From the NCBI GenBank assembly GCA_963820415.1, contig CAWFZT010000010.1, forward strand, positions 1-64,000: a DNA stretch of 64,000 nucleotides, given 5' to 3'. Below are positions 1 through 8,950 of this stretch, piece after piece. The position numbers and the translations under genes are program-made. Under the pieces are notes generated by a model. That model saw nothing but the letters and a program-made list of their open reading frames with translations. It was not told where the DNA came from and did not search any database. Source of the stretch: CAWFZT01 sp963820415. Its GTDB lineage: Bacteria > Chloroflexota > Anaerolineae > Anaerolineales > Anaerolineaceae. The first letter of the stretch is position 1, and the number at the start of each line of letters is the position of its first letter.

Positions 1-131
1 TCGCGCCATTTCTGCCAAAACGCACCTGCCCGCGTGCGGCAAAGCCGCTGTCCGCTGGAGGCGATGTTAGACGGATTTTTGCCTGTTCGATAGATGGCGA
101 TTGGTATGCAATCCACCGGTAGACAGCGGCA

Positions 132-636
132 CTAGGCTACATCTTGAGGATGGGAAAATAACCAGCCTCGGATGGCTGGGATGTGATCGTAGTAGTGCCC
201 ATACGATTCGCTCTTCAGGATTTGGAAAGGTATTATGTCATACGAAACACCTTCCACGCGGTGAGTCCCGAAGAGATAGGCTTCGGAGTGCTCCTCGACT
301 GCGTTGATCAAGTCTTGGAACACTCGGTTCGAAGTCCAGGAGGATATCGTCGGGATTGCGGTCGGCGATCTGTTGGTGGAGTACTGCGTTAAACTCATCG
401 AGGCTGATATCGTCGAGCCAGATCTGAGGAGGCTTTTGCAGCCTCATCGCAAGGCCGAGGGCCAACCATCGGTCATACTCGGTAACGTGGGCGATAATAT
501 CCTTGATGGACCATTGTCCTGACGCCACAGATTCGGACAGTCGGTGATGGGGGAGTTGAGCGATTAAGGTATCCCACTCGTGGCGAGCGGTGTGTATAGC
601 CTGGATTAGTTCTGACTTGGATGTGGGGTCTTTCAC
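132..636 (-). pseudogene. DinB/ClbS-like protein, frameshifted
   Basis: A GTG start at 636 is preceded by an AGGAGAG ribosome site. The first ~100 codons (Trp- and His-containing helices, including a SGQWSIKDIIAHVTEYDRW-like stretch) resemble the DinB/ClbS-DfsB four-helix-bundle family. Around position 335-345 the frame is lost, and the family-like remainder (RVFQDLINAVEEHSEAY up to the end HPQDVA) continues in another minus frame to a TAG at 132-134. One base indel would rejoin the halves into a protein of about 168 residues. The gene is either a recent pseudogene or a sequencing error. Members are metal-binding or small-molecule-modifying enzymes, so the substrate cannot be stated. A second DinB-like gene lies at 32242-32685. 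Confidence 0.6.
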
Positions 637-703
637 AGAGGTTGAACTCTCCTAATTCTGTACTTAATACATGCAGCGGTAACTTTTTGTCGCCGATTCT
701 ATC

Positions 704-815
704 TTGCCCCTTCATTGCTATTATAGCCAGTCGTTCTATTTGATACAACAAAAGCGGCTTAGACTGCTCTACGCCCCTTCCACTTCTTCCTGCCTGAGAC
801 TACAAGGCGATGTCA
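704..815 (-). repeat. Promoter-bearing ~100 bp repeat, copy 1
   Basis: This ~100 bp segment is clearly similar, with substitutions, to 5214-5324 in the same orientation. Shared blocks are TTGCCCC, ATTATA, GGCTTAGA, GCCCCTTCCA and CCTGCCTGAGACTAC. The two copies bracket the xylanase pair. On the minus strand this copy holds a promoter-like pair, TTGTAT and TATAAT, separated by 17 bp. Confidence 0.65.
720..748 (-). promoter_or_regulatory. Sigma-70-like promoter in repeat copy 1
   Basis: On the minus strand a -35 TTGTAT (743-748) and a perfect -10 TATAAT (720-725) are separated by exactly 17 bp. It lies about 85 bp upstream of the GTG start of the DinB-like gene. The equivalent positions in repeat copy 2 keep TATAAT and the 17 bp spacing, which supports function. 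Confidence 0.55.
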
Positions 816-885
816 GTCGGATCAGAAGAACTCAAGGATGAATGCACATTGGTCAAGTTCATCATGCTAATGGCCTTTTTCCACT

Positions 886-2793
886 TTATGGCTGTTTCAA
901 TACATTCAAAACTGCGTAATACGCCGGCTTCGGGTTGAAGTTTTTATCGAACAAGAACGAATCAGTATATGTGAAAGGAAACCAGGGCGCTTCAAAAGCG
1001 GAAGTGTGCGGTTTATCGGCCACTGTCCAGGCGGTAAAAGAAAGCACATTCGGATTTTCGACAGTCAGCTTCATTAATCCTGCATACATATCCGCCTGTT
1101 TCTGAACACGGCGGGCGAGTTCATCCTGGCCGGCCTGCGTGGCAAGGTCGATATCGTCGAAACAGATCTGACACTCGACTTCGGTAAATTCAACCCGAAG
1201 ACCCGCCGCGGCATAGCGTTTTAAGTTCCGGTCTATCCTGTCCAGATACGCATCCAGATCGGGCGCCGGATCTCCCTGGAACGGGTATATCTTGTGAAGT
1301 TCAAAACCGCCCCCATCAATGGGGACGCCCCTGTTCCTCATTCCGATGAGAAAATTGTAAAAGAATTCCGACTTTTGCTTCCCGATCTCCTCATTATCGA
1401 AATCATTTATGTACAACATCGCCTTCGGGTCCATCTGCCTGGCTTTGATGAGGGCTGCCTCGATGAGGGAGATATCATTCCCATCCACAAAGGGAGAATA
1501 ACGGTAACCATAAGGGGCGAAGGAACTGGCGTTTGGATCATTGGGATTCTTTTGCTGTCTGTTCCTGAATCCATCCCCCGCATCATTGACCGGCTCGTTG
1601 AACACACCCCAGGAATATACCTTGCCTCCGTAGTGGCTGATATCCTGTTCGATCTTGCGTTCCAGGAAAGCCTTCAATTCATCGTAACTTGCATCCAGCA
1701 GCCAGAGCGGGTTCCCTGCATGGTCGCCACCCGTACCTCCCCTGACGAACATGCCGTTGCCTTCTGCGAAGGCCAGCATTTGGTCCTCATAAGTGTAATC
1801 GTAATTGATGGCAGATATATCTGCGGGTTTGGTCTCAGGCGCAGCCACACCGCCCACCGTGGTCATGTTGAATTCCTGCGCCAGGGTATACGGGTACCAC
1901 GGGTCGCCGAACCAGTCGATATTTTTGTCTTTGATCAATACAGCTCCAATTTTATGATGGCTCAAGTTTGCATATTTTCTGATGGAATCAACGCTGTCAT
2001 TGAGCGCTATGTGGTTGAGGTCATCGATGCCGATCCATTTGATATCGTCGATGAGGAAGCTCGTCGGAGTGGCATCGCCTTCTGATATCCGCATGCCAGT
2101 GATCATAATCTCCCGGCAGTTCCTGATGACGTCCCTGGCCTCGTTGTTCGAGAGATCGGTCCAAATCCAGGCTTTATTATCGTAGATGCTCTTCAAGTCG
2201 AACTGTTGGTAATGCCATTCGCCCGCCGCAAAACCGCTGGCAGCCGCGAGCGCCACCACTTTCGTACCTGACTTCGCCACCAGATTGATAGTGGCAATGG
2301 GGGAATCAACCGGAATAAAGTAGGAAAAGCCAACCGTTTTATTGGAAAGATCGACCGTTTCTTCACCTGTCATTGATTTAAGCGACATTTCAATGGTCAG
2401 TGTGGAGTATATCGGAGCGGCGATCGTCCCAAAGGCTTCAAGCGACTGGCTACCGCTCTGGTAGTCGACGTTTTCCGTATTGATTCTCACATCGTTGTTC
2501 GTCGATGTGATCCCATTTGCAGCCAGATCCCTAATTCCCTCGAAGGAGTTCTTATAGATCGGGATGTCCACCGGTTCGGGTGTGCTCGTATTTGTGGGCT
2601 GTGGCGGGACTGTTACGGATGCTATAACCGGGAAAGTTGGTAAAACCGTGACTGTTTCGGATGCTGTAGCCGGGAAAGTTGGTAAAACGGTTGGCGCAGG
2701 CTTGACGAGCCGCTCACACGCGGCAAGATACACTGCAGCGAGGTTTGATAGCGTCATTTTAACAAAATTACGACGGGAAAATTTAGTTTTCAT
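886..2793 (-). CDS. GH10 endo-1,4-beta-xylanase, lipoprotein
   Basis: Predicted secreted xylanase that cuts beta-1,4-xylan chains, anchored outside the cell. The chosen ATG at 2793 begins a signal sequence with a twin-arginine-like SRRNFVK and an LAAC lipobox near residue 26. An upstream in-frame start would overlap the preceding gene. A Thr/Pro/Val linker follows, then a beta-sandwich, carbohydrate-binding-like region (about residues 75-245), then the GH10 TIM barrel. In the barrel, WGVFNEP carries the acid/base Glu400 and RVEFTEVECQ the nucleophile Glu538; both catalytic residues are present. The C-terminus (PKPAYYAVLNVL) is typical of GH10. It lies 79 bp downstream of a second GH10 gene and probably shares its transcript. 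Confidence 0.88.
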   Translation of the reverse strand: MKTKFSRRNFVKMTLSNLAAVYLAACERLVKPAPTVLPTFPATASETVTVLPTFPVIASVTVPPQPTNTSTPEPVDIPIYKNSFEGIRDLAANGITSTNNDVRINTENVDYQSGSQSLEAFGTIAAPIYSTLTIEMSLKSMTGEETVDLSNKTVGFSYFIPVDSPIATINLVAKSGTKVVALAAASGFAAGEWHYQQFDLKSIYDNKAWIWTDLSNNEARDVIRNCREIMITGMRISEGDATPTSFLIDDIKWIGIDDLNHIALNDSVDSIRKYANLSHHKIGAVLIKDKNIDWFGDPWYPYTLAQEFNMTTVGGVAAPETKPADISAINYDYTYEDQMLAFAEGNGMFVRGGTGGDHAGNPLWLLDASYDELKAFLERKIEQDISHYGGKVYSWGVFNEPVNDAGDGFRNRQQKNPNDPNASSFAPYGYRYSPFVDGNDISLIEAALIKARQMDPKAMLYINDFDNEEIGKQKSEFFYNFLIGMRNRGVPIDGGGFELHKIYPFQGDPAPDLDAYLDRIDRNLKRYAAAGLRVEFTEVECQICFDDIDLATQAGQDELARRVQKQADMYAGLMKLTVENPNVLSFTAWTVADKPHTSAFEAPWFPFTYTDSFLFDKNFNPKPAYYAVLNVLKQP

Positions 2794-2872
2794 CTCAATA
2801 GAACTTTCTCTTACAACAGGAACCCATCGGTTTGGCTCATCTCCGGGTAGGTTTGGGAGCTCAATGATCAAC

Positions 2873-5005
2873 TTATGGATTTGTCGGAACAGTAGCCTGT
2901 GGGTTGGCAAGGACATCTCTCACAGCAAAATAAGCTGGCTTAGGAAGGAAATTCTTGTCAAACATCAGTGGGTCACCATTGGGTTCGGGTTTGTTCCAAC
3001 ACCCCGGGCAAGAAGTAATGATCCAGGACATTAAGTCAGAGATACCCCACGTTGCAAAGCTATCGCACGCCCCCAACTCCAGGCATGCATCCACCATATC
3101 TTGGTAAATTCCGGCCTGGTATGCCCATCTCTCCTCTTGTTTGGGATAGGTATTTTGTATATAAGTTAGATTTACATCCATCTCTGTGATGTAAACTCTT
3201 ACACCAAGCTGTGAGAAGCCTTGCATGATTGTGATCACGTCAGTCTTTTGAGGCAGGGATTCAATATCATGTGTTAATAGATGCATCTGCATGCCGACCA
3301 CATCGACTAATTTTGTAACCCCCCCATTCAATGCCTTCACGGTATCTTGCATCTCACGGATTGTTGGGTTCCGGCAATCCATGGGAGGGGGAAAATTGGA
3401 GGAATGATTGGTAGAACTGTTGAGAATCAGTATGCCACGCGGATCTGCTTCTCTCGCCGTTTGGAAGGCCAGCCTGATATAGTCAGGACCTATTTTCCTG
3501 TACCAAAAGTCATGAAAATTTTCTTCATCGCAAGCGATCCGCTCAATGGCCTCGTTGGCAATGCTCCATTCTTGAACCCGGCTCTTAAAATGTTCTACAA
3601 CCGTCTTAATGTGGTTTTCCAGAATAGTGATGTACTCATCCCGTGTATAGTTGCTGTAGAGAAGCCAATCCGGGATAGCCTCCGGCGAGCCCCAGACCAG
3701 GTGAGAGGCGCGCACTCGCCAGCCATGTTGGATGGCAAAATCCACTTCCCGATCCACGAGACCCCAATCATAGTTGCCTGGCCCCACCCAGAACGTTTTC
3801 CATGTAAAGTCGCTCAATATGGCAACATTGAAATCGCGCTGCATGATCGTGCAATAGCGCAGGTCTATCATTGTGGAATAAAAAAATTCAGTGCCGGTGG
3901 ACAGGGCATGATCCTTCGCCAGACTGACCAACCCTGGACTGTTAAGGTAATCAAGGAGCGCCGATTTCTCTATCCATTGTCCACCTGGCTTCATTCCGAC
4001 GCTTAATCCAGTAACAACCAGTGAAGTGTTGGGACCATCCACGCCTATACCGAAAAAGAGCTTTCCGGTAGGGAAAAGGCCAGACGGCAGCAATATGGTT
4101 CCATCCTCCTCTTTCGTTAGATCCACGCTGTGTAATACTTGATTGTTCTCATCCAGCACAGCCAGGCTCGTTTTCTGATCGAACACGATCTGGATTGGCT
4201 GAGTAACACTGCGGTTCAAATATATCCTGTAAACGAAATTTTCGGATGTGCCGTTGTGAATTTCGAGGACATATTTTCCATCGACAGGCTTAATAATCAG
4301 ACGCGTAATCCCCTGCCACCAAATATCTGGGTTAATTTCCCCTGGGAGATTTCCTAATACGCTGACGCCTCCGGAATTTTCTCCTTCAACCTGCAGCTTG
4401 CTAATTTGTATTCGTACCGGTTCGGTCAGTGGCCAGGCTGCGCTTTGCATGCCATACCAGGGTTCGTCCCCGCTGGTTATCGTTACCGAGTTGGTTCCCG
4501 GATCATAATTCTCTGGAGGGAGGCACTTGGGCTTGTAAAATGGCTCCCAAGGAACCTCGAGATCTTCCAGGCCCAGCAACTCGTCGGGAAGGTTTGCCAG
4601 AGAATTCTTAGCAACGAAACCCGTTACTTCATTTCCTTCTATAACCACAGCCACTTGCACAAAATCGCCGTAAGTTCCCGATGGGAACACCATTGTGCCG
4701 GCAGGCAAACTTGCCAGGCCCTCATAATTCTCATTGCCCGGTCCGCTGTAAAGCGTGGCATCCTGACTCAACATAGCTTGAGTCCTGGGGGTGGGTGTAA
4801 ACGTCGGTGTTGATATTGCCGCGGGAGTAAATGTCGGTGTTGGTATTGGCGTGGGGGTGATTGTAGAAGAGGGAACAATCGTCAGGGTTTGAATTTGTCC
4901 TAAGCTACATGCTGACATGCATAAACAAATTACGATCAGGAATGCGAGAGAAATTGGTTGGGGTTTCAATTTGCCCCCTGAAATTATGTGATGTAATATT
5001 TTCAT
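2873..5005 (-). CDS. GH10 xylanase with SH3-like domain, lipoprotein
   Basis: Second secreted GH10 enzyme. The ATG at 5005 is preceded by a strong GGGGAGG site, so it was preferred to the upstream in-frame start at 5071. The signal peptide ends in a CMSAC lipobox, followed by a linker rich in Thr/Pro. Next come a bacterial SH3-like domain (about residues 75-140, ATLYSGPGNENYEGLASLP) and a beta-rich region of unknown type. The GH10 barrel starts near residue 370, with acid/base Glu485 in WSIANEA and nucleophile Glu608 in YITEMDV. Compared with 886-2793 the accessory domain differs while the catalytic domain is of the same family, so the pair is probably complementary rather than a recent duplicate. 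Base composition is visibly more AT-rich than the genes after 5.8 kb. Confidence 0.88.
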   Translation of the reverse strand: MKILHHIISGGKLKPQPISLAFLIVICLCMSACSLGQIQTLTIVPSSTITPTPIPTPTFTPAAISTPTFTPTPRTQAMLSQDATLYSGPGNENYEGLASLPAGTMVFPSGTYGDFVQVAVVIEGNEVTGFVAKNSLANLPDELLGLEDLEVPWEPFYKPKCLPPENYDPGTNSVTITSGDEPWYGMQSAAWPLTEPVRIQISKLQVEGENSGGVSVLGNLPGEINPDIWWQGITRLIIKPVDGKYVLEIHNGTSENFVYRIYLNRSVTQPIQIVFDQKTSLAVLDENNQVLHSVDLTKEEDGTILLPSGLFPTGKLFFGIGVDGPNTSLVVTGLSVGMKPGGQWIEKSALLDYLNSPGLVSLAKDHALSTGTEFFYSTMIDLRYCTIMQRDFNVAILSDFTWKTFWVGPGNYDWGLVDREVDFAIQHGWRVRASHLVWGSPEAIPDWLLYSNYTRDEYITILENHIKTVVEHFKSRVQEWSIANEAIERIACDEENFHDFWYRKIGPDYIRLAFQTAREADPRGILILNSSTNHSSNFPPPMDCRNPTIREMQDTVKALNGGVTKLVDVVGMQMHLLTHDIESLPQKTDVITIMQGFSQLGVRVYITEMDVNLTYIQNTYPKQEERWAYQAGIYQDMVDACLELGACDSFATWGISDLMSWIITSCPGCWNKPEPNGDPLMFDKNFLPKPAYFAVRDVLANPQATVPTNP

Positions 5006-5213
5006 AGTAAGCACCTCCCCTGGCGCTTTGTAATCCTGCCTTTTCTCATCGAATTCCAATGGGGTCATCAAAAGAAAGATTGAAGAAACCCCAGTCCATC
5101 AGTTAGTTAACGTAAAGGAAGAATCGCTCACAATGAACGTAACCAACGGCGTATGTGGCCCATTCCATTGGCGAACGCCTCCTGGAACGACCGCTTTTGC
5201 CCTTGGGTTCAGA

Positions 5214-5324
5214 TTGCCCCTCCTTTGTTATTATAATGAGTTGTCTAATCAAGTACATTAAAAATGGGCTTAGATTACCCCAAGCCCCTTCCATTTCATC
5301 CTGCCTGAGACTACGTCGATGTGA
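5214..5324 (-). repeat. Promoter-bearing ~100 bp repeat, copy 2
   Basis: Counterpart of the repeat at 704-815. On the minus strand it keeps TATAAT (5230-5235) with ATGTAC 17 bp upstream (5253-5258), and would drive the GH10 gene starting at 5005 through a ~220 nt leader. It also contains a perfect inverted repeat, GGGCTT-10 nt-AAGCCC, just upstream of the -35, which could be an operator. The inverted repeat is only partly kept in copy 1. Confidence 0.6.
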
Positions 5325-5470
5325 GCTCGACCTTGCCAGTGATGTACAAGTCAATCGCCGCGATCCTATTGCTCCACTTGTCCGCGTCAAAGGTGTTGAT
5401 GCTGACAGCCTTCAGCGCCGCTCCCACATCTTTAGCGGTGCAGCCCTTTTCTTTGCCGTAGACCGACGGG
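5311..5470 (-). pseudogene. Possible C-terminal protein remnant
   Basis: The 850 bp between the xylanases and the GH5 gene has no complete gene. On the minus strand, 5470-5311 encodes a protein-like tail (GCTAKDVGAALKAVSINTF then DADKWSNRIAAIDLYITGKV) ending at a TAG that coincides with the edge of repeat copy 2. No upstream continuation was found, and the family is not recognised. It may be the stump of a gene cut by the repeat. Confidence 0.25.
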
Positions 5471-5505
5471 GTAATGCCCCCGGGGGGAGGGTCTGGGCTG
5501 TAATG

Positions 5506-5547
5506 GATGGGAGGGTGTTACGACAACAGACCCTTCCCTACCGCATC
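5506..5547. repeat. Palindromic element, AGGGTCT family, copy 1
   Basis: An imperfect hairpin pairs GGGAGGGT with ACCCTTCCC. Flanking GATG, CTACCGCATC and the AAGGGTCT core match the palindromes at 52240-52270 (inside a mannosidase gene) and 57640-57680 (end of a DUF1232 gene). This is the intergenic copy. Confidence 0.45.
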
Positions 5548-5607
5548 GCCCGGGTTTGTGGGTCGGGATATCAGCAAGTTTTTCTAAGGGCCATATGCCA
5601 GTAAGGC

Positions 5608-5624
5608 CGCGCCATCATGGCGCG
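5608..5624. terminator. Hairpin in the GH10-GH5 gap
   Basis: A perfect 8-bp stem CGCGCCAT/ATGGCGCG has a one-base loop and is followed on the plus strand by CCCTTT. A second hairpin (GTAACGG, 7 nt, CCGTTAC) lies at 5656-5676. The function as a terminator is uncertain because the run of T is short and no plus-strand gene ends here. Confidence 0.3.
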
Positions 5625-5861
5625 CCCTTTCCGCTTGATCTACAAATAGACCTCTGTAACGGTAGAACTCCGTTACGAGCTGCATCCCGAAAAGCCCCCG
5701 CATCCCTGGAAGAAGCAAGAAATATATAGAGTTTTCTCATGAAAGGAATTTATACTAAAATAGAACATTGTAGTGATCTCTTTGTTTTTTCTTACCTTTC
5801 CATAATTCTTCTTCGTTAACTTTGTGCCTTTGCGGTTAATTTTTTTTCTTTGGAGGATTAC

Positions 5862-7286
5862 ATGATAGATATGCTGCAAGTACATGGCGGGCGGATCGTA
5901 GATGCGCAGGGCAACACCGTGCGGCTGCGCGGCACCTGCGTCGGCGGGTGGATGAATGGGGAAGATTTCATCGACGGCTATCCCGGCTGCGAACACGGCC
6001 TGCGGGCCACCATGGCCGAGATAATTGGCCCTGCCAAAGCCCACTTTTTCTTCGAGCGCCTGCTGGATTATTTCTTCGGCGAAGAGGACGTGGCCTTCAT
6101 CAAGTCCTGCGGGGCCAACTTGGTGCGCCTGCCGCTCAACTACCGTCACTTCGAGCGGGATGATACCCCCTTCCACTACCTGGAGGACGGCTTCCAGCGC
6201 CTCGACCAGGCCATCGCCTGGTGCGCCCGCCACGGTCTGTACGTGATCCTCGACCTGCACGCCGTGCAGGGCTGGCAGAACCCGGATTGGCACTGCGACA
6301 ACGCCAGCCGCCACGTGCTCTTCTGGCAGCACAGGCAGTTCCAGGATCGCTTCGTGGCCCTGTGGGATGAATTTGGACGCCGCTATCAGGGCAACCCGAC
6401 CGTCGCCGGCTATAATGTGATGAACGAGCCGGTCACCAACGCCCCGCGCGGCCGTTTCGGCGCGCCTTACGCCCCAGATTGGCTGGCCATCAACGGCGTA
6501 TACCGGCGCGTGGTCAACACCATCCGCTGCTCCGACCCCCAGCACATCATTTTCCTGGAAGGCGACCTGTTCTCCAGCCGCTTCGAGGGCCTGGAAGCGC
6601 CCTTTGCGCCCAACCTGGTTTACTCCAGCCACAACTACAACCAGGCCGGCTTTGGCCCGGGCGCCTACCCCGGCCCAATCGGCGGCCTCCGGTGGGACGC
6701 GGAAGAGCAGAACCGCCTCTTCCAGCAGCACAGCGGCACGGCCTTTGCCCGCCAGCACAACGTCCCGCTGTGGGTGGGTGAGTTTGGGGCAGCTTACAAC
6801 GGTCCGTCCCAAGAGACGCCCGACCGGCTGCGCGCCCTGGACGACCAGATCGCCGTGTTCGAGGAAGGCGGCGCTTCCTGGACCACCTGGACTTACAAAG
6901 ATATCGACACGATGGGCTGGGTGCAGCTCGCCCCGGACTCAGAATACCTGCGCGCCGTAGGGCCGGTGCTGGAGGCCAAGCGCCAGATGGCTACCGATTT
7001 CTGGATGAAGTGGCTGCCGGCCACCCCGCTCAAACATGAGATTTTTGGGCTGGCCGACCAGATCCTGGAGCTGAGCGGTGACCCTGTGATTGACCCGGCC
7101 GACAACCGCACCTACCTGGCCCAGGCGACCCTGTCTGGGTATGCCGCCCTGCTGCTGCAGCGCAGCTATGCGCGCTGCTTCGCCGGCCTGTCCGAAGGGG
7201 AGATCGACCGTGTGCTGCAGTCGTTTGCTTTCAAAAACTGCCGCGTGCATCCCCTGGTGCAGGTGGTGAAGAAACATATGAGCTGA
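5862..7286 (+). CDS. GH5 family glycosidase
   Basis: A GGAGG site five bases before the ATG at 5862 decides the start. The protein (about 475 residues) has the GH5 (cellulase superfamily) barrel: RLPLNYRHF near residue 95, NVMNEPV with acid/base Glu189, and WVGEFGA with nucleophile Glu307. No signal peptide is visible, which suggests an intracellular enzyme acting on imported oligosaccharides; GH5 substrates include beta-glucans, mannans and xylans and cannot be told apart here. After about residue 360 there is an extra helical C-terminal region of unknown role. The next gene starts 7 bp downstream and is probably cotranscribed. Confidence 0.85.
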   Translation: MIDMLQVHGGRIVDAQGNTVRLRGTCVGGWMNGEDFIDGYPGCEHGLRATMAEIIGPAKAHFFFERLLDYFFGEEDVAFIKSCGANLVRLPLNYRHFERDDTPFHYLEDGFQRLDQAIAWCARHGLYVILDLHAVQGWQNPDWHCDNASRHVLFWQHRQFQDRFVALWDEFGRRYQGNPTVAGYNVMNEPVTNAPRGRFGAPYAPDWLAINGVYRRVVNTIRCSDPQHIIFLEGDLFSSRFEGLEAPFAPNLVYSSHNYNQAGFGPGAYPGPIGGLRWDAEEQNRLFQQHSGTAFARQHNVPLWVGEFGAAYNGPSQETPDRLRALDDQIAVFEEGGASWTTWTYKDIDTMGWVQLAPDSEYLRAVGPVLEAKRQMATDFWMKWLPATPLKHEIFGLADQILELSGDPVIDPADNRTYLAQATLSGYAALLLQRSYARCFAGLSEGEIDRVLQSFAFKNCRVHPLVQVVKKHMS

Positions 7287-7292
7287 TTTCAA

Positions 7293-8756
7293 ATGAAAAA
7301 AGCCATCGTCGTCCTTTTGATTTTTCTTATGCTGGCCCTGAGCGCCTGCGCCAGCCAGACACCGGCCCTCCAGGAGCCTACAGCAACCCCTCAGTCCCCC
7401 AGTGACACCCCGACCCCACTAATACGGCGCAGGCGGACACCCACCCCCGTGGAGCCGTCGCCATCGCCGTCGCCGGTGAGGTTGCGGGCAACCGACAACC
7501 CCACTGCTGGGCCAGCCGTCCCCAATACGAGCAGCACCTACACGATCACGGCGGCCTACGCCCAGGACGGCGGGTCTGAAACGGCGGACGGCGAGACTTA
7601 CATCGCCGCCAATGCCGACCAGTCAGCCATCTACGTGGATAATTCCGGCAAGCTGACCCTGAGGAACGCCACCATCACCACCAGCGGCAACACCTCTTCG
7701 CAGGATAACAGCAGCTTCCACGGCCTCAACGCGGCGGTGCTGGCAGCCGGCGGCAGCAGCATCAACCTGTCGGACAGCGCCATCGCCACCAGCGGCACCG
7801 GCGCTAACGGCGCCTTCGCCACGGATGCCAGGTCGTCAGTAACCCTGTCGAATGTGACCATCCAGGCCAGCGCAGATGGAGCGCATGGCGTGATGGCCAC
7901 CAACAGCGGCAGCCTGACCCTCACCAACGTAGATATCACCACGGCAGGGGGCAGCTCCGGCGCCATCGCCACCGACCGCGGCGGCGGCACGATCAAAGTC
8001 ACCGGTGGCACAGTCATTACTTCCGGGCAGAATTCGCCTGACATTTATTCAACCGGAGCGATTTCAGTTACGGGCGGCACGATGAGAGCCACAGGGGCAG
8101 AGGCGGCCGTGATCGAAGGCGGCAACTCGATCACCCTGACAAATACATCTCTTTTTTCCACCATGAGAAAATGGGGTGTGATGATCTACCAGAGCATGTC
8201 GGGGGACGCCGAAGGCGGACAAGGCTCGCAAGGCACCTTCACCATGACTGGCGGCTCGCTCGCCTACGACCCCACCAGCGGCCCCTTGTTCTATGTGACC
8301 AATTCAACCGCTGTAATCACGCTGAAGGGCGCGGTCATCTCCAGCGCTTCGGGGATACTGCTGAAAGCCAGTGCGGGAAACTGGGGCAACAACGGTTCGA
8401 ACGGCGGTACTGTGATTTTCACTGCCGACAGCCAGGCCCTGACCGGCAACCTGGTGGCCGACAACCTCAGCTCCATCACCCTGACCCTACAGAAAGATTC
8501 CACATGGACCGGGACGATCAACGGCGACCACACGGCTAAATTCACCCACCTGACCATGGATGCTACCACCAGTTGGTACGTGACCGGGGATTCTTACCTG
8601 ACCTGCTTGACCGACCCCGACGAAATTTTTGAGACGATAGTCGCTAATATCACCGGCAACGGCTACACGGTTTACTATGAAGCCAGCGCCTGCCCCAACC
8701 TGCGCGGCCGCACCTATACCTTAATTGCAGGAGGCTCTCTGAAACCGGCGAACTAA
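7293..8756 (+). CDS. Beta-helix repeat lipoprotein
   Basis: A signal peptide with an LSAC lipobox near residue 20 is followed by a Thr/Pro linker. About 400 residues of short Gly/Ser/Thr/Asn-rich repeats of the form TLTNVDITTAG-GSSGAIATDRGG follow. This pattern predicts a right-handed parallel beta-helix of the pectate-lyase or adhesin type, displayed on the cell surface. The last ~90 residues hold two Cys (LTCLTDPD and ASACPNL) that may close the helix. No catalytic residues are recognised. Placement 7 bp after a GH5 gene suggests a role in polysaccharide or surface binding, but this is inference. Confidence 0.7.
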   Translation: MKKAIVVLLIFLMLALSACASQTPALQEPTATPQSPSDTPTPLIRRRRTPTPVEPSPSPSPVRLRATDNPTAGPAVPNTSSTYTITAAYAQDGGSETADGETYIAANADQSAIYVDNSGKLTLRNATITTSGNTSSQDNSSFHGLNAAVLAAGGSSINLSDSAIATSGTGANGAFATDARSSVTLSNVTIQASADGAHGVMATNSGSLTLTNVDITTAGGSSGAIATDRGGGTIKVTGGTVITSGQNSPDIYSTGAISVTGGTMRATGAEAAVIEGGNSITLTNTSLFSTMRKWGVMIYQSMSGDAEGGQGSQGTFTMTGGSLAYDPTSGPLFYVTNSTAVITLKGAVISSASGILLKASAGNWGNNGSNGGTVIFTADSQALTGNLVADNLSSITLTLQKDSTWTGTINGDHTAKFTHLTMDATTSWYVTGDSYLTCLTDPDEIFETIVANITGNGYTVYYEASACPNLRGRTYTLIAGGSLKPAN

Positions 8757-8950
8757 ATAGACGTAGCCGACATAATCGCCGCCGATGTGGCGGCTTCGAT
8801 TGTTTCGATGGCCTGCTGCACCGCCTCGCCGATCGCCTCACCACTCCTCAGCGCCTCGCTCTGCCGGCGCGCCGTCTTCAGCTCATCGCGGGTGAAAATC
8901 CTCCCAAGCAGGTCGCACGCCCGCACCAGGCTGAGCAGCGCCGCCGGCAG
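8753..8950 (-). pseudogene. C-terminal fragment of unknown helical protein
   Basis: The minus strand encodes 65 residues of helix-rich sequence (FTRDELKTARRQSEALRSG, then EAIGEAVQQAIETIEAATS) ending at a TAG that overlaps the stop of the plus-strand lipoprotein gene. Beyond 8950 the same frame is antisense to the LmbE-like remnant, so the gene has been cut there. The family was not identified. Confidence 0.4.

Noticed and set aside
1294..2085. Long plus-strand open frame antisense to the first GH10 gene
   Set aside because: Its sequence is the complement of the catalytic domain with no family likeness; it is a shadow of the real gene.
5155..5604. Plus-strand open frame in the GH10-GH5 gap
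   Set aside because: No family likeness or ribosome site; it crosses the repeat at 5214-5324 and part of a minus-strand remnant.
5656..5676. Terminator for an unknown gene
   Set aside because: The inverted repeat GTAACGG/CCGTTAC has no T-run and no upstream gene end on the plus strand.
5673..6812. Long minus-strand frame opposite GH5
   Set aside because: Complement of a well supported GH5 gene; high GC keeps antisense frames open.
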